Shown here piece after piece: positions 1 to 10,486 of a stretch of 64,000 nt of DNA. A model generated the notes under the pieces. That model was not told the DNA's origin, made no database searches, and saw only the letters and a program-made list of their open reading frames with translations. Position 1 is the stretch's first letter. Every line of letters begins with the position of its first letter. Source of the stretch: Globisporangium splendens (taxonomy: Eukaryota; Oomycota; Peronosporomycetes; Pythiales; Pythiaceae); the NCBI GenBank assembly GCA_006386115.1, contig VFIW01000057.1, positions 62,001 to 126,000 on the forward strand. Reading direction: 5' to 3'. The translations under genes and the position numbers were made by a program.

Positions 1-2254
1 CTGCTTCAAGTGCCGTTGAACTTCCGCTTCCAGTGATCCCAGTAGCGAAAGTGAGTGGGATAAAACCGCCAAGACAAGTAAAGAAAATCCCAGTGTCGCC
101 TAGATTGCAGTTTCAACTCTCAACGGACGAACCAGCAAATGAAAGAGAGGAATGTCGTTTGGAAGGCAATAGTCCTTCACATGGTCAATCGATTGGCCAA
201 GAAGAAGTCCATCCATCGTCTGCTGAGCTCATAGCTACTCCAGTCGTAGTTGCTGATGTTGTGAACAGTATCGAGACAAAGCTCGTTGAATCACCACCTG
301 AGTCGACTACGCTCGAGGTCCATCCCCAAGCAGAATCTGAAACTGTGGATAATCCGGATGTACAGCAACGCAACGCTTCGACCACTCTAGAAGTCCATTC
401 TCAAGCAGAGTGTGGTACAGTAGACGCTTCAGACGTACAGCAACCAGTACCGATGCGGGAAAACCTGGAAGCAATCGGGTCTGCCATTGTTGCTCGCAAG
501 TCTCAATGCAACACGGCATTGCAGCGCTTTCTGGAGTCCTTCCAAGTTAAGGAGAATGGCTCAAACAAATCAGTAACAACTCATCATGATGAAAACGCTA
601 GCGCCGTGGCAGATGTCGAGTTGACCCCGCCCTTGTCAACATTGGATGCATTCTGTCGTGATCAAATGGGGCGTCTTCAAAGTGAGTGTCTCTCATCACC
701 ATGGAAATCGGCAGCCACCCAGGACATCTTCAATGATACACAAGATAACGAAGAACCACCAAAAGTATCACTTTTCACCTTGGCATCGCTGAGTCATGAA
801 GAAGAGGTCCACACCGTTACAGATAATCACCCGAATATTTCAGAGGCACTTCCGGCAGCAGCCACGTGGTTCACGGAGTCAAGCGATAGTTTTGTACAGA
901 ATGGAGTGCAAGATACGAAACGAGCAAATTGTGGTTCTGCCGAGAATGATGTGGGAAAGGTAAATGGTCGCAATAAAATGGAGCACGAGATGCGATGCCA
1001 CGATAAACCCACCCAAGAGGAAAACCAGAAACAGGGTGAGCCGCAGAGCTTACTTGCGAAGCTTATAGCGCGAAGAATACTTTCTCCAGTTCAAAATCGA
1101 CAAGAGCAGGCGGAGGACAGTGCTCCACCGGACAAATTGGTTGTCAATGACCCTTTGGCCGAAGAAAAATTTGACGATTTCATTCCGGAATATCTGGCTC
1201 AGATGAGCCACGAGTGCAACGTATTGATCAACTCAGCACCAAAGTCCTTCCGTCTCGCAGACGAGTTGGGAATCGAGCAACACGAAGCGATCGATCCGAA
1301 GCCAGGAATAGTTCCAGTCCCTACCAAACAACTTGGCTCTCAAGAATATGATACTCGTTCTAACCAACACCAGGATTCTCCCAAAGAAAAGAACAAGAGC
1401 TGCAAGACGATCCGAGTCACCAGTTTGAAAGTGTCTGTGAGTCAGACTTTGTTTTGCGTCGACCACAACCAATTCAGCCGATGATATCTCCGCGGGGACA
1501 TCGACGACGAGGCAAATCTCCCCGGAAGCATACTCTACACCCGATGAAAGTCTTCGACTTTGATGATCCATGGGACCAACTGCAACAACGCTCACAGATA
1601 TCTAAATCCGCAAAGCTTGAGTCGCTGATACAGGTATGAGCGTTGCAGACTGCTGCTTAAAACGAGGTTGGTGGAACTAACACGTGCGTGTGCGTGCATA
1701 CAGTGGACCAAGCAGCTACAAACGGACGAATTTGGGTCAGGGAACAACCAAGAAGAAGAAAATCTCCTGCCCAACGGATCGAGTGGCACGGTTGAAGCAT
1801 GCTTGGAGAGAATGACTTCGTTTTTCGAGAAGAGGAGCAAAGTCAAACGACGACTTGGGCAGTTGAAACGGCGTTTGTATCAGTTCCAGCTCATTTTGGG
1901 GTTCCCTAGTCCAGTGTTTGATGAAAACGAGTTGCAAAACTACAAAGTTGCATATCAAGAGGTATTACTGCAAGGACGGCTCGACTTCTGCGAGGCAATC
2001 GCAGCTCAAAGGCTGTACAAGCGCCTTCAGTCCTGGGAGGAGGCAGCACGCAGCTTCTCAATTCCAGCAACAATGACGAAGAAGAAAGCATCTTTCTGTC
2101 GCAGGACCACCACTCTGCATGCAGAGAATGGTTCACACGGCACCTGTATGATCGCGCGTATTTCCAAAAGCACATGCTGCCGCTGCTGCTCAATGGATGG
2201 ATCGCCATCACGCCAGCAGATTTAGAAAAAGAAGATTCATGGCTCGCGTTATAA
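1..2254 (+). CDS. Unrecognised coiled-coil-like protein, 5' partial
   Basis: The reading frame is open from the window edge, so the 5' end is missing. The long first part is acidic and low in predicted structure, with two imperfect repeats around residues 90-130. An intron at 1634-1703 has a clear CTAAC-like branch site and joins a Lys/Arg- and Leu-rich helical stretch. The C-terminus reads through HLYDRAYFQKHMLPLLLNGW and stops at 2252-2254. The frame shifts by one base twice, near 1391 (in an A-rich run) and near 2050, and no usable intron explains either. A missing base restores sensible protein in both cases, which points to assembly error or decay. I do not recognise a family. Followed by a convergent DadA-like gene. 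Confidence 0.6.
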
Positions 2255-2411
2255 AAGCTCTAAGAAATACACCCGCTACTATAGTTAAAATACTGCTATG
2301 ATACTGTGAATCTACCTATCCATCCGGTGGTTGAAAGAAGAAAAAAGAAAACTCTATGGGAGGGGGATGATTGGTTGGGCTGGTTGCTCGTGGTGCTGTG
2401 TGTCGTACTCA

Positions 2412-2434
2412 CTCTCTCTCTCTCTCTCTCTCTC
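2412..2434. repeat. (CT)n microsatellite
   Basis: Uninterrupted CT dinucleotides between the 3' ends of two convergent genes. Confidence 0.9.
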
Positions 2435-2480
2435 AGGTCGGAAGTGGAGTTAGTGCATCAAGTGCATGCTCGTCTGGTAG

Positions 2481-4433
2481 TCATCCGAAGAAGCCAAACC
2501 GGTGCGGATCGAACTTGGACATGTCCAACTTCGGCCGCAGACCGCTGATCTCATCGGCCAACAGCGCTGCCGAGCCGAACGAGAGCGTCCACCCTTTCGA
2601 GCCATGGCCAGCGTTCACATACAAATTGCGGATCTTGGTTCTTCCAATCAACGGAACATCGTCGGCTGTCACGGGCCGCCAGCACACGTGAGTCTGCATC
2701 TTGTCCACGTCCAAGTATCCGTCGGGGAAGATAGCCTTTGCCTGCGAGAGAAGCCAGTCAAAGCGCTTCTGGTTCGAGTTTTTCTTCTTCGGGTTCGAAA
2801 AGTCGACGCCACCAGAGATGCGAAGCGTGCGACCCAGTGGTGACACGAGCGCGTGGCCGCCAGCGTACACGTTGTGCAACGGCGCAGGGAAACGCTCGTT
2901 CACAGGAACAGAGAGCACGTATCCTTTCACAGGGTAGATGCTGAGGTTGATACCCGCTTTCTTGGCGACGGGGACCGTGGAATTGCCAAGCGCGAGCACA
3001 AACTCGTCTCCTTCAATCAGCGAGCCACGACGAGTCTGGAGAGCGATGACGCTGGTCTTGTCTGTGAGAATGTGGTGCACTTCAGTGTTGAAGCGGAACA
3101 TCACACCCTCGCGCATGCACAAACGGTAGAGCGATTCACACATCTTGTGCACGTCTCCGTTCGTGCCAAAGGCAGAGAACAGCGCACCCGAGTTGAACAT
3201 TTCGCTCCGAAGCGTTGGCTCCAGATTGTGCGCCTCCGTCGAGGTCAGCGGCTGCAGTTCCATGCCAAGTTCTTCGAGGTGGCGAGTGCGGTCCGATTCC
3301 ATCGTGATGTCGTACGCAGCAGAAGTGCGGAAGACTTCGATCGTGCCTTGGGCAGTTTGGTCCATCTCGAGCTCGCCTTTCTTGGTGTGCAGCTGCATTT
3401 CACGAAGCTTGAGCATGCTGTAGAACCCGAGTTCGCGGATCGTGCGCCCGTGTTCGTTCGAACGAGGTGCCTTCGAGTTCATCATGAACTGTAGCCCCCA
3501 TTTCCAAAACTTGGTGTCTTTGAACGCACTCATTTCGATCTTCATCGGTTTGCCGATCGCCGGCCACTTGATCGTCCCCGACGAGCCGCGGCGCACCAGA
3601 ATGCTGTTCTTCCGCCGCGGACGCCCCGAAGGCGGACCGCTGGTGGCGGTGCCGGCAGCATCCGCAGGTGGGCCATCCGCGACTTCGGTGCTCGTTTCGG
3701 CGACAGCATCACCAAAGGTCGACTGCTCGAAGATTGCGCTCGAATCGTGGCCTTTCTTCGAGGAGGAGGAGCCGCCCGCCATGCCCTTGCGGAGCAACCG
3801 CTCGTCTGCCCACGACGCGTACAACGCTGGGTCAAGAAAAGCACCGTTGCAGAAACTCACTTGGGTCCCGACGCTGGCTTCTTTCTCCACACAAAGCACC
3901 TCGTGGCCCTGCTTCGCGAGGTAGTAGCACGTCGTCAAGCCAATGATGCCTGCTCCACACACGATGACGCGCTTGATGCGTGGTCGGTTGTTGATCCCAA
4001 TGGTGGGTTCCATTTTCATGTTCTCTGGCAGCAGCGGGATCCGCATGGGTGCTGGTCCCGGCGCGATCGGAGGCAGCAGCTCGCCCTCCATGGACGCGAG
4101 GTTCGCGTTCGGGTTGGTCGTCATCGACACGACATGGTCTCTCAGGTGCGCTGGCAGATCCACGGCGTTCGTGCCCATCGACGCTGGACGCGCGCTGCCG
4201 CCAAGCGACGAGCTGTGCACTGCGGTGGTCGGCGCGGCCGACGCGATGGTGTCGACGCGCAGCGGCTGTTTCCCCGCATTGCGTCCACGGTTATTGTTGC
4301 TGGAGATCTGCGCGGCAGCTTCCATGCTGCTCGAGACGACTTGCTTGGCGGGGTTTTCGGAGAAGCTGCTGCTGCTGGCCGTGCTCGTGCTGTTCGCGTG
4401 CACAATCTGCTCCAAGTCCGAGTGGGAGCCCAT
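2481..4433 (-). CDS. D-amino acid dehydrogenase-like FAD oxidoreductase
   Basis: Single-exon gene of 650 residues. A Rossmann FAD-binding motif (VIVCGAGIIGLTTCYYLA, about residues 156-173) starts the catalytic region. The C-terminal part has YPVKGY, then RPVTADDVPLIGR and NAGHGSKGWTLSFGSAALLA, which match the DadA branch of the DAO family (oxidative deamination of D-amino acids, electrons passed to an acceptor other than O2). Two features are unusual: about 150 residues of Ser/Ala-rich sequence before the Rossmann fold, and a low-complexity insert around residues 215-290 that contains an RRKNS stretch. The start may be internal, since several Met codons occur before residue 140. No clear targeting signal. 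Substrate preference cannot be read from sequence. Confidence 0.85.
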   Translation of the reverse strand: MGSHSDLEQIVHANSTSTASSSSFSENPAKQVVSSSMEAAAQISSNNNRGRNAGKQPLRVDTIASAAPTTAVHSSSLGGSARPASMGTNAVDLPAHLRDHVVSMTTNPNANLASMEGELLPPIAPGPAPMRIPLLPENMKMEPTIGINNRPRIKRVIVCGAGIIGLTTCYYLAKQGHEVLCVEKEASVGTQVSFCNGAFLDPALYASWADERLLRKGMAGGSSSSKKGHDSSAIFEQSTFGDAVAETSTEVADGPPADAAGTATSGPPSGRPRRKNSILVRRGSSGTIKWPAIGKPMKIEMSAFKDTKFWKWGLQFMMNSKAPRSNEHGRTIRELGFYSMLKLREMQLHTKKGELEMDQTAQGTIEVFRTSAAYDITMESDRTRHLEELGMELQPLTSTEAHNLEPTLRSEMFNSGALFSAFGTNGDVHKMCESLYRLCMREGVMFRFNTEVHHILTDKTSVIALQTRRGSLIEGDEFVLALGNSTVPVAKKAGINLSIYPVKGYVLSVPVNERFPAPLHNVYAGGHALVSPLGRTLRISGGVDFSNPKKKNSNQKRFDWLLSQAKAIFPDGYLDVDKMQTHVCWRPVTADDVPLIGRTKIRNLYVNAGHGSKGWTLSFGSAALLADEISGLRPKLDMSKFDPHRFGFFG

Positions 4434-6876
4434 ATAGGAAATCTACTCAATCGGATCGCTTCACGAGACGTTGCGGAGGGGGTCTGACTGACTCTAGCGG
4501 CGCTGGATAGCGGATATTCGGCGTCGCGATGTGCTGCTAGTTAGTACCAGCTGGTGTTGTCTTTCAGCGGGTATGTTCGGGAATAAATAGCGTCGCAGGG
4601 CACGGACACACACACACACACACACACACGTACGTACGCAGACAGATGGAGACGCACTCTGAACACGCAGTCTATGGGTCAAATGGCACCGCAGACACAC
4701 CCACACACACGCACGCAGAGAAAGCGCTTGGTCTAATGCTTGGTGGCGAGTCGTGCGACCTGCTTCTAATAATGCAGAATGCTCCTTCTGCGGAGAAAAA
4801 TCTCTCGCTGAAGTAACACGGATCTGCTCCTTTCGGCTGTTTTATGGACCGCGCGCCACCACAACGCGGCGACAACATATATTAGATTGTGGAGGGCATC
4901 AATAAAATGATTGGCGCAGAAACAGGGCAGACACCTTCACAACGCCATGTGGCTGAAGCAAACAAAGGAGCAAGCACTCGGAAGCTCAGGTTGTGATAGA
5001 GATCCGGTTATTAGTCAAGGGTGCGCTTGCCCTGTGTATGGCTCCGAGTGTGCTGATCCCAAGAGGTATCCGTTCGCCGCATGTGCACTCTGTGCTCATG
5101 GGTCTGGTCTGCGTCCCACGGGTCACGGTCCAAGCAACAAGTCAGTTGAAACTCCAAACTTTTGGCTCGGAACAGAGACCCAACGCGCTCTCACTCTATT
5201 TGCTCCTGCTTCTCCGTTTGGGAGTCACAGAGTAGCCGGGGGAGGCATCGTGCATGCGATGCAACGCTCACGGGAAGGACGCACGACAACGGTGGCGACT
5301 GGCTCGGGCATGGAAACGTGAAGGGCAGGAAGCATGTAGGTATCAATCAACACACTGCTTTGCACAATGGCGAGCGCCGCGCACCCACGAATGCGAACAA
5401 ATGCAGCAGATTCGGATGATTGGGTGGGCGATCGTGAAGTTTCGGCAATGGGCGAGCCTGTTGGATGGGCAAACTGATGCTGACAAGGTGTTGTGTTTGA
5501 CTGCTGGCGTTGAAGAATTTCAGATGGACAAACTGAGGAAGGTCGCCAGATTTGCTGTTGTACAGTACCAAGAGCTGGGCAGCTGAGCCTCGCCTATAAG
5601 AGCATCCCGCACTAACGCCAGTATACACAAGACCGGATAGTGAGTGTATCGATACCTCTAAAGTGGACGGCAACTACTCAAACAGCATACATGTGCCGGA
5701 TAATCTCCATTCGCTCCCTCCAATGTTGCTTGATCCTTTCCCTTTGCAGATACCTACAGTCCCCACTCGCCTCTTCTCTCTTGGCCTTCTATTTTTTCGT
5801 ATGTCGCAGGTCAACAACAGTAATCCCTCTGACAGTTTATACGCCTGCGGAAGAAAAGGGACCCGATCGCATAGGACGGACAACAATCACAGCGACTTTG
5901 CATCGAGAGTTTCCTTCCTTTATAAGAGGGCTCGCTTTGGGCTGAAGAGCATGCTCTGCAGTTGTTACTTCACGAAGCTTGAAGCAGAAGCCGCCCAGAT
6001 GGATTCCTGGCGTCATGCCATGCGCTGAACTTCCAATTACACACTTGAGGTTTGAGTTGGCTTCTGGTCCATGCTGTGCAGTATGGAGCTCAACAGCCAC
6101 AGCGGCACTGGCGATCCGTGAAGTAACACACCGCCTGATTTTTTCTTCAAGGCATGACCTTTTGAATGGAAAGAAGACCAGGATGGATGGAAAAGGAATG
6201 CTCTCGTCGGGAGGAGCGCATGGAGTGCATGGCGCCCTTCTCCGCCACTCATTCCGCCCATCAGTCATGCCCACGCGGCCGACGTGTCTCGCACTCGCCA
6301 GCATTCAAGAGAGCGCATCCCCGATCTGCGAAGGGCCATTTGACCCTAACTTGTGACCAAAATCAAGGTCAGAAACCGTAACTTAAGAACCTTCTGCCGT
6401 ATTGAGCTAGCAAGTCAGTTTGAGTATAGAGCTCAACGTCGTTAAAATCGGGTGAGAAATCTCATCCGCAATCGGTCACGTGCCATTACACCCAAGCACA
6501 GAGATTTCTTCCGCGACGGCACCGCCACATTGCTCCTCCTCGTGCAGCATGATGACTCCCACACTCTCGTTTAATCTCTTGCCACCCATGCATTCCGCTT
6601 GGTGTGTGGACTCGGGTGTGGTGTGGAAATGCGGCTCCACCATCCTTCAGTGCAACACCAGAACGACGATTTGGAGTCACTTGAACCGGTGCTTCTTGGA
6701 GTTTTGTTTTGATATGGGATCGGCATATAAAGCTATCAAATGCGAGTGGCTCTCTGTGTGTGACGGCGGGATTGTTGAGTCTATTTGGATTCCTATATTG
6801 CTCGCCCGCGCATTGGGATCTTGCAACTCTGCGTTCCTTAGATCGCAGTTGACGACGACGACGTGCTGCTGGTGGC
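4434..6876. other. Intergenic, 2.4 kb, no recognised gene
   Basis: Lies upstream of the DadA-like gene and downstream of the kinesin gene. It holds an (AC)n tract at 4606-4629. Open frames here (for example 4911-5321 and 5254-5586, both +) have no recognisable domains, no repeated motif and no supporting intron structure, so I do not call them genes. Confidence 0.6.
4606..4629. repeat. (AC)n microsatellite
   Basis: Perfect AC repeat followed by GTAC repeats, about 175 bp upstream of the DadA-like start codon. Confidence 0.9.
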
Positions 6877-9800
6877 TCATCGGAGCGTGGCCTTGACCTG
6901 GAGCAACCGGTTGAGTTCTGACAAGGAATCCAACGGATCTGCAAACCCACACAACACCATACGCAGTCGTCAGTACAGTGTCAAGGTCTTGACTGCTCAC
7001 AAATAGCAACATCAGCACAGTACCGAGTTCAAACGCGCTTTGCCGCGAAAGTTGGTTACTGGGATTCTGGCTCAGCGTCGACAAAATGTGACTCGGAGTC
7101 GCTGTGCGCGCACGAGGTCCGATCGTGCCGTCACTGCTGGTGCTGTTGTGCATGCTCTTGGGCAAAGGCAGGAGACCTGAGAGAAACCACATTTGGAAAC
7201 TGTGAGCGAAGAAGGAAAGTGCAGCAATCGTCTGAACGACATTGCATATTGGCAAAATGAACCGTACCTGAGCTGCTCGCTGATGCCTGGAGCGGGGGTC
7301 GCGGCGCTGATCGAGCCGGGTTGTTCACAGCAGCAGCATTCGAGTCTCGGCGTCCTGGATCGAGCAGCCGGTTGTAAGTGCTTCCACTTGAGTGGACTTG
7401 GTCTGGTTTACGCTGCTTGGAGCCTCCCAAGAGGTCTTTGAGCTCACTCAACTACGATCATAAACCCGTTCACGTCAGCTTTCCGTCATCCATTTTGCAT
7501 AGTAACCTTGGTGGCATCACTTACCGATAGCAGTCCGGTCTCCAGTTCTTTTCTTTTCACTTTGGCAGCCGGTGGTCTCTGGTTGTGACTGCTTTGATTT
7601 GACGATGAACCATTCGTCGCGCGCTCTCTTGCGTCTCGTGGGGATGCGATTCGGCTTTGGCGTTTGCTGCTCGGATGACTGCCGCCAAGCACCTCGCGAA
7701 TGCGATCTGCTCGTGGTCGTGAGCGGCTGGAAGACGAAGAACTATAGGTATCCGGAGCGGCCAAGACACCGTAGCCTGGGATGCTTTCTTCTGTCTCTGC
7801 TGGCTCGCCGTCATTCGTATCAGCAGCCTCACCAGCACCGTGTCGGCGCTGTGTCGGCAACTCGGCGACGAGGTACTCGAGCACCTCGATTTTGTCACGC
7901 AACGACTGGTTCTCGACGTTCAGGACCCGCGTCTCGTGCTGGAGCTCGCCGATCCGGGTGCTTTGCGTGTGGACTCGGTCCGAGAGCGCCTTCTCCGTTG
8001 TATAGAGTTGTTTGATCAGCTCGACATTGCCGATCACGTTTAGCTTGAGCCTCTTGGTCGCAAGTACGTGCTCTCGGTTTGCTGGCGTTCTTGATACTGA
8101 CGACACTGTGGTTGACTCCTGCGTACGACTCGATTCTGGTCGTTGCGACTCACTCTTGGTCTCATGATCTCGTGGTGGAGCTATTGCAGCAGCATTGCCT
8201 TGGTATGTCATGCACTGTGGCGTCATCTGCCTGGCGGCATCTCCATTATCCGTATCAGTGCTCGCGTTACTGTCACCTGGTAGCTGCTGGAAACGCAAGA
8301 TGATCTCTTGCGCTTGCACCAATTGCTTGCGCAACGCCTCGACTTCCAGTTTGAGCTCATGGATCAAGAGCGTCTTGGGGTCTTCGTTCTTGGTCGGCTT
8401 GTTGGCGATGCACTGCGCCTTGGACGCGTAAACGAGCGTGCTCAGGTTTTCGTCAAAGTGCGCGTCACTTGGCGAGAGGCACGCGATCATCAGCGTTAAG
8501 CTGTTGCCTCCGAGACTGTACTTTAACAGCGACGTCAGCTTGGAGTCTCGATACGGGATGTATGCGCGTTCGCCTCGGATCGCTTTGGACTTGACTGCGG
8601 TCGATATCTCACGTTGCTCTTCGCTGTTGTTGCTGCTGTCTTCGCTGAGTGCCTGGATCACCTGTCGAAGCACAAAGAGCGACTTGTTGATGCCGATGGA
8701 TTCTTGGAGCGTGATCCCCGTCGCGCCGGTCTTGTCGATCCGCTCCGAACCCGCGAGGTCGGCGAGCGCGAGCTTGCTCTGCAGAATATCGTTGGCACTA
8801 TCATTCGGGTCACAACTCTCGACGTAGATGGTGGAAATGCAGTGCGACCGCGACGACGCGGCGTTCAGTCGATGCGACGCCATGACTTTGTGCTTGATGC
8901 CCTCCTGGAAGTGCGCGAGTACTTGCTGAGCAGATTGGCATTCCAGGATCCGCAGATTCTCCACGTAAAACCCACGAGCTGCTGACCATCGTAGCTTTAA
9001 CCCAGGTGAAGAGGACGATCCGTTGTGCGTATTCTTTCTTTGCTGGCGCTGAGAGGACTGGCTGTTCGCCGAAGCGTTCTTGAGATGCGAAGGGTTGAAC
9101 AAATCCAGGATTTGTTCGTTGTAGATCTGCACAAACGAGCACTTGATCGTGAATTCGCGCCGTGTGGTCGACGAAGCGAGCGAGTGAGCCGAGATCATCT
9201 CAAACAGGTTGAAGATCACGCGTGGGATGATCTAAGTTGAATCCGAGGTCGCACATACTGCAATTAGACTTGACCTCGAAAATTGGTGCTGTAAAGCGAA
9301 ATCGTTTGCGATTGTGAGCGTACCCCAATGCGACTTGATGCTGGATTCACATCACCTTGGGCTTCGAGGTCGTGCGTTCGTCTGCATAGCTCGAGACGAT
9401 ATCGCGCGTGCGCTGTGGCAAAGGCAAGTAGGTGAGGTCAAGAAAACAAAAAAAAGACAAACAAGATAGTTTGAGGGAGCGTACCTCGTACTCGTAACCT
9501 TCCATTGTGAACGTCTTTCCTGAGCCAGTCTATCGTGTTTTTAGTGTCCCAAGCAGACAACAAACCACACAAATCGGTCAGGCTGTGTGGATTCTTCATC
9601 ATCCCAGAGTAACTCCAAGTCAGACCACATTCATCGCACCTGCCCGTATGCAAAAATGGTCACATGGTACCCTTCAAGGACGCCAGAGAGCATGCTCGCA
9701 AGCCCAATTTGGTCGTACAGCTCACTCGAGCAAAAGATTCGACAAGTGTGGGGTTTACAAAAATGGATCCCACCTCAAGCAACGTAGAGGGGCAAGCGCA

Positions 9801-10149
9801 GAAGATCGAGGTGGTCTCTACCTGAGTCGTCACGGGGTCAAACACCTGATCAAAGACAAAGTCCTTCGCATCGGTCGTCGATGCCGATGCAGACCTACAA
9901 TATCAAAACAGCATCGTCATGATCATTTTGCAATCCTCAGACAAAGTAGCACGTTGGTTCGTAGCATTTCACAAACCTGGACCGATGAATTGTGAGAAAC
10001 TCGCCCGAATCGTTCTTCTCGATCGCAAGTTTCGGCCGCACGCGCACGACGACGCGGATTCGCGACTGCGCGGCAAAGGATAGAGCCGCAGCTGACGTCA
10101 CTGCCGCTGGAGTCGTCGCCATCGTCGTATTCTGTTGCAGTTCACTCAT
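6877..10149 (-). CDS. Kinesin motor protein (nine exons)
   Basis: Exons 9977-10149, 9822-9894, 9640-9720, 9485-9529, 9356-9412, 7525-9231, 7268-7451, 7024-7176 and 6877-6938 join in frame to 844 residues with no lesion. The motor domain is N-terminal: RIRVVVRVRP, the P-loop GQTGSGKT spanning exons 3 and 4, the switch I element SSRSH, and DLAGSE of switch II. A Gln/Ser-rich insert sits in loop 2/3. Past the motor come coiled-coil stretches (KTLLIHELKLEVEALRKQL) and a Ser/Arg-rich tail. N-terminal motor position implies plus-end movement in the family generally. I cannot assign the subfamily with certainty. The start codon is 337 bp from the divergent IFT122 start, which hints at a flagellar role. 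Confidence 0.88.
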
Positions 10150-10486
10150 ACGCGCAGAACGCTACCAGCAGCGGAGTGGACCTGCAGTTGCTGTCGCATC
10201 ACCATTTGCCTGCAGTGGGGCAGACACAATGGCAGGCACACTGACAACGAAGAGCTCCACAAACGAAAGGCTCACTTGTCCTTTCCATGCACACGCCATG
10301 TGATCTTCTTTGTCGCGTCGTTTCGTGTCCCCCAATGCCGTGCGCGACTTTTCGCGATCTTCGTGTGGTCACGCGGGACTCTGCGCGCGTGTGCGTTGAA
10401 GGTCTCTTGCCGGAGTGGCGTCACAAGGAAGCAGCACGAGGCCCTCGCTCTCACCCCAAAGCCTCGTCCTTTAATTCTCGACCGCC
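10150..10486. promoter_or_regulatory. Shared divergent promoter, kinesin / IFT122
   Basis: The 337 bp between two head-to-head start codons must hold both promoters and 5' UTRs. I see no TATA box or other defined site. The arrangement is seen directly; shared regulation is inferred. Confidence 0.5.

Noticed and set aside
4911..5586. Two overlapping open frames upstream of the DadA-like gene
   Set aside because: No recognisable motif or gene structure; probably chance.
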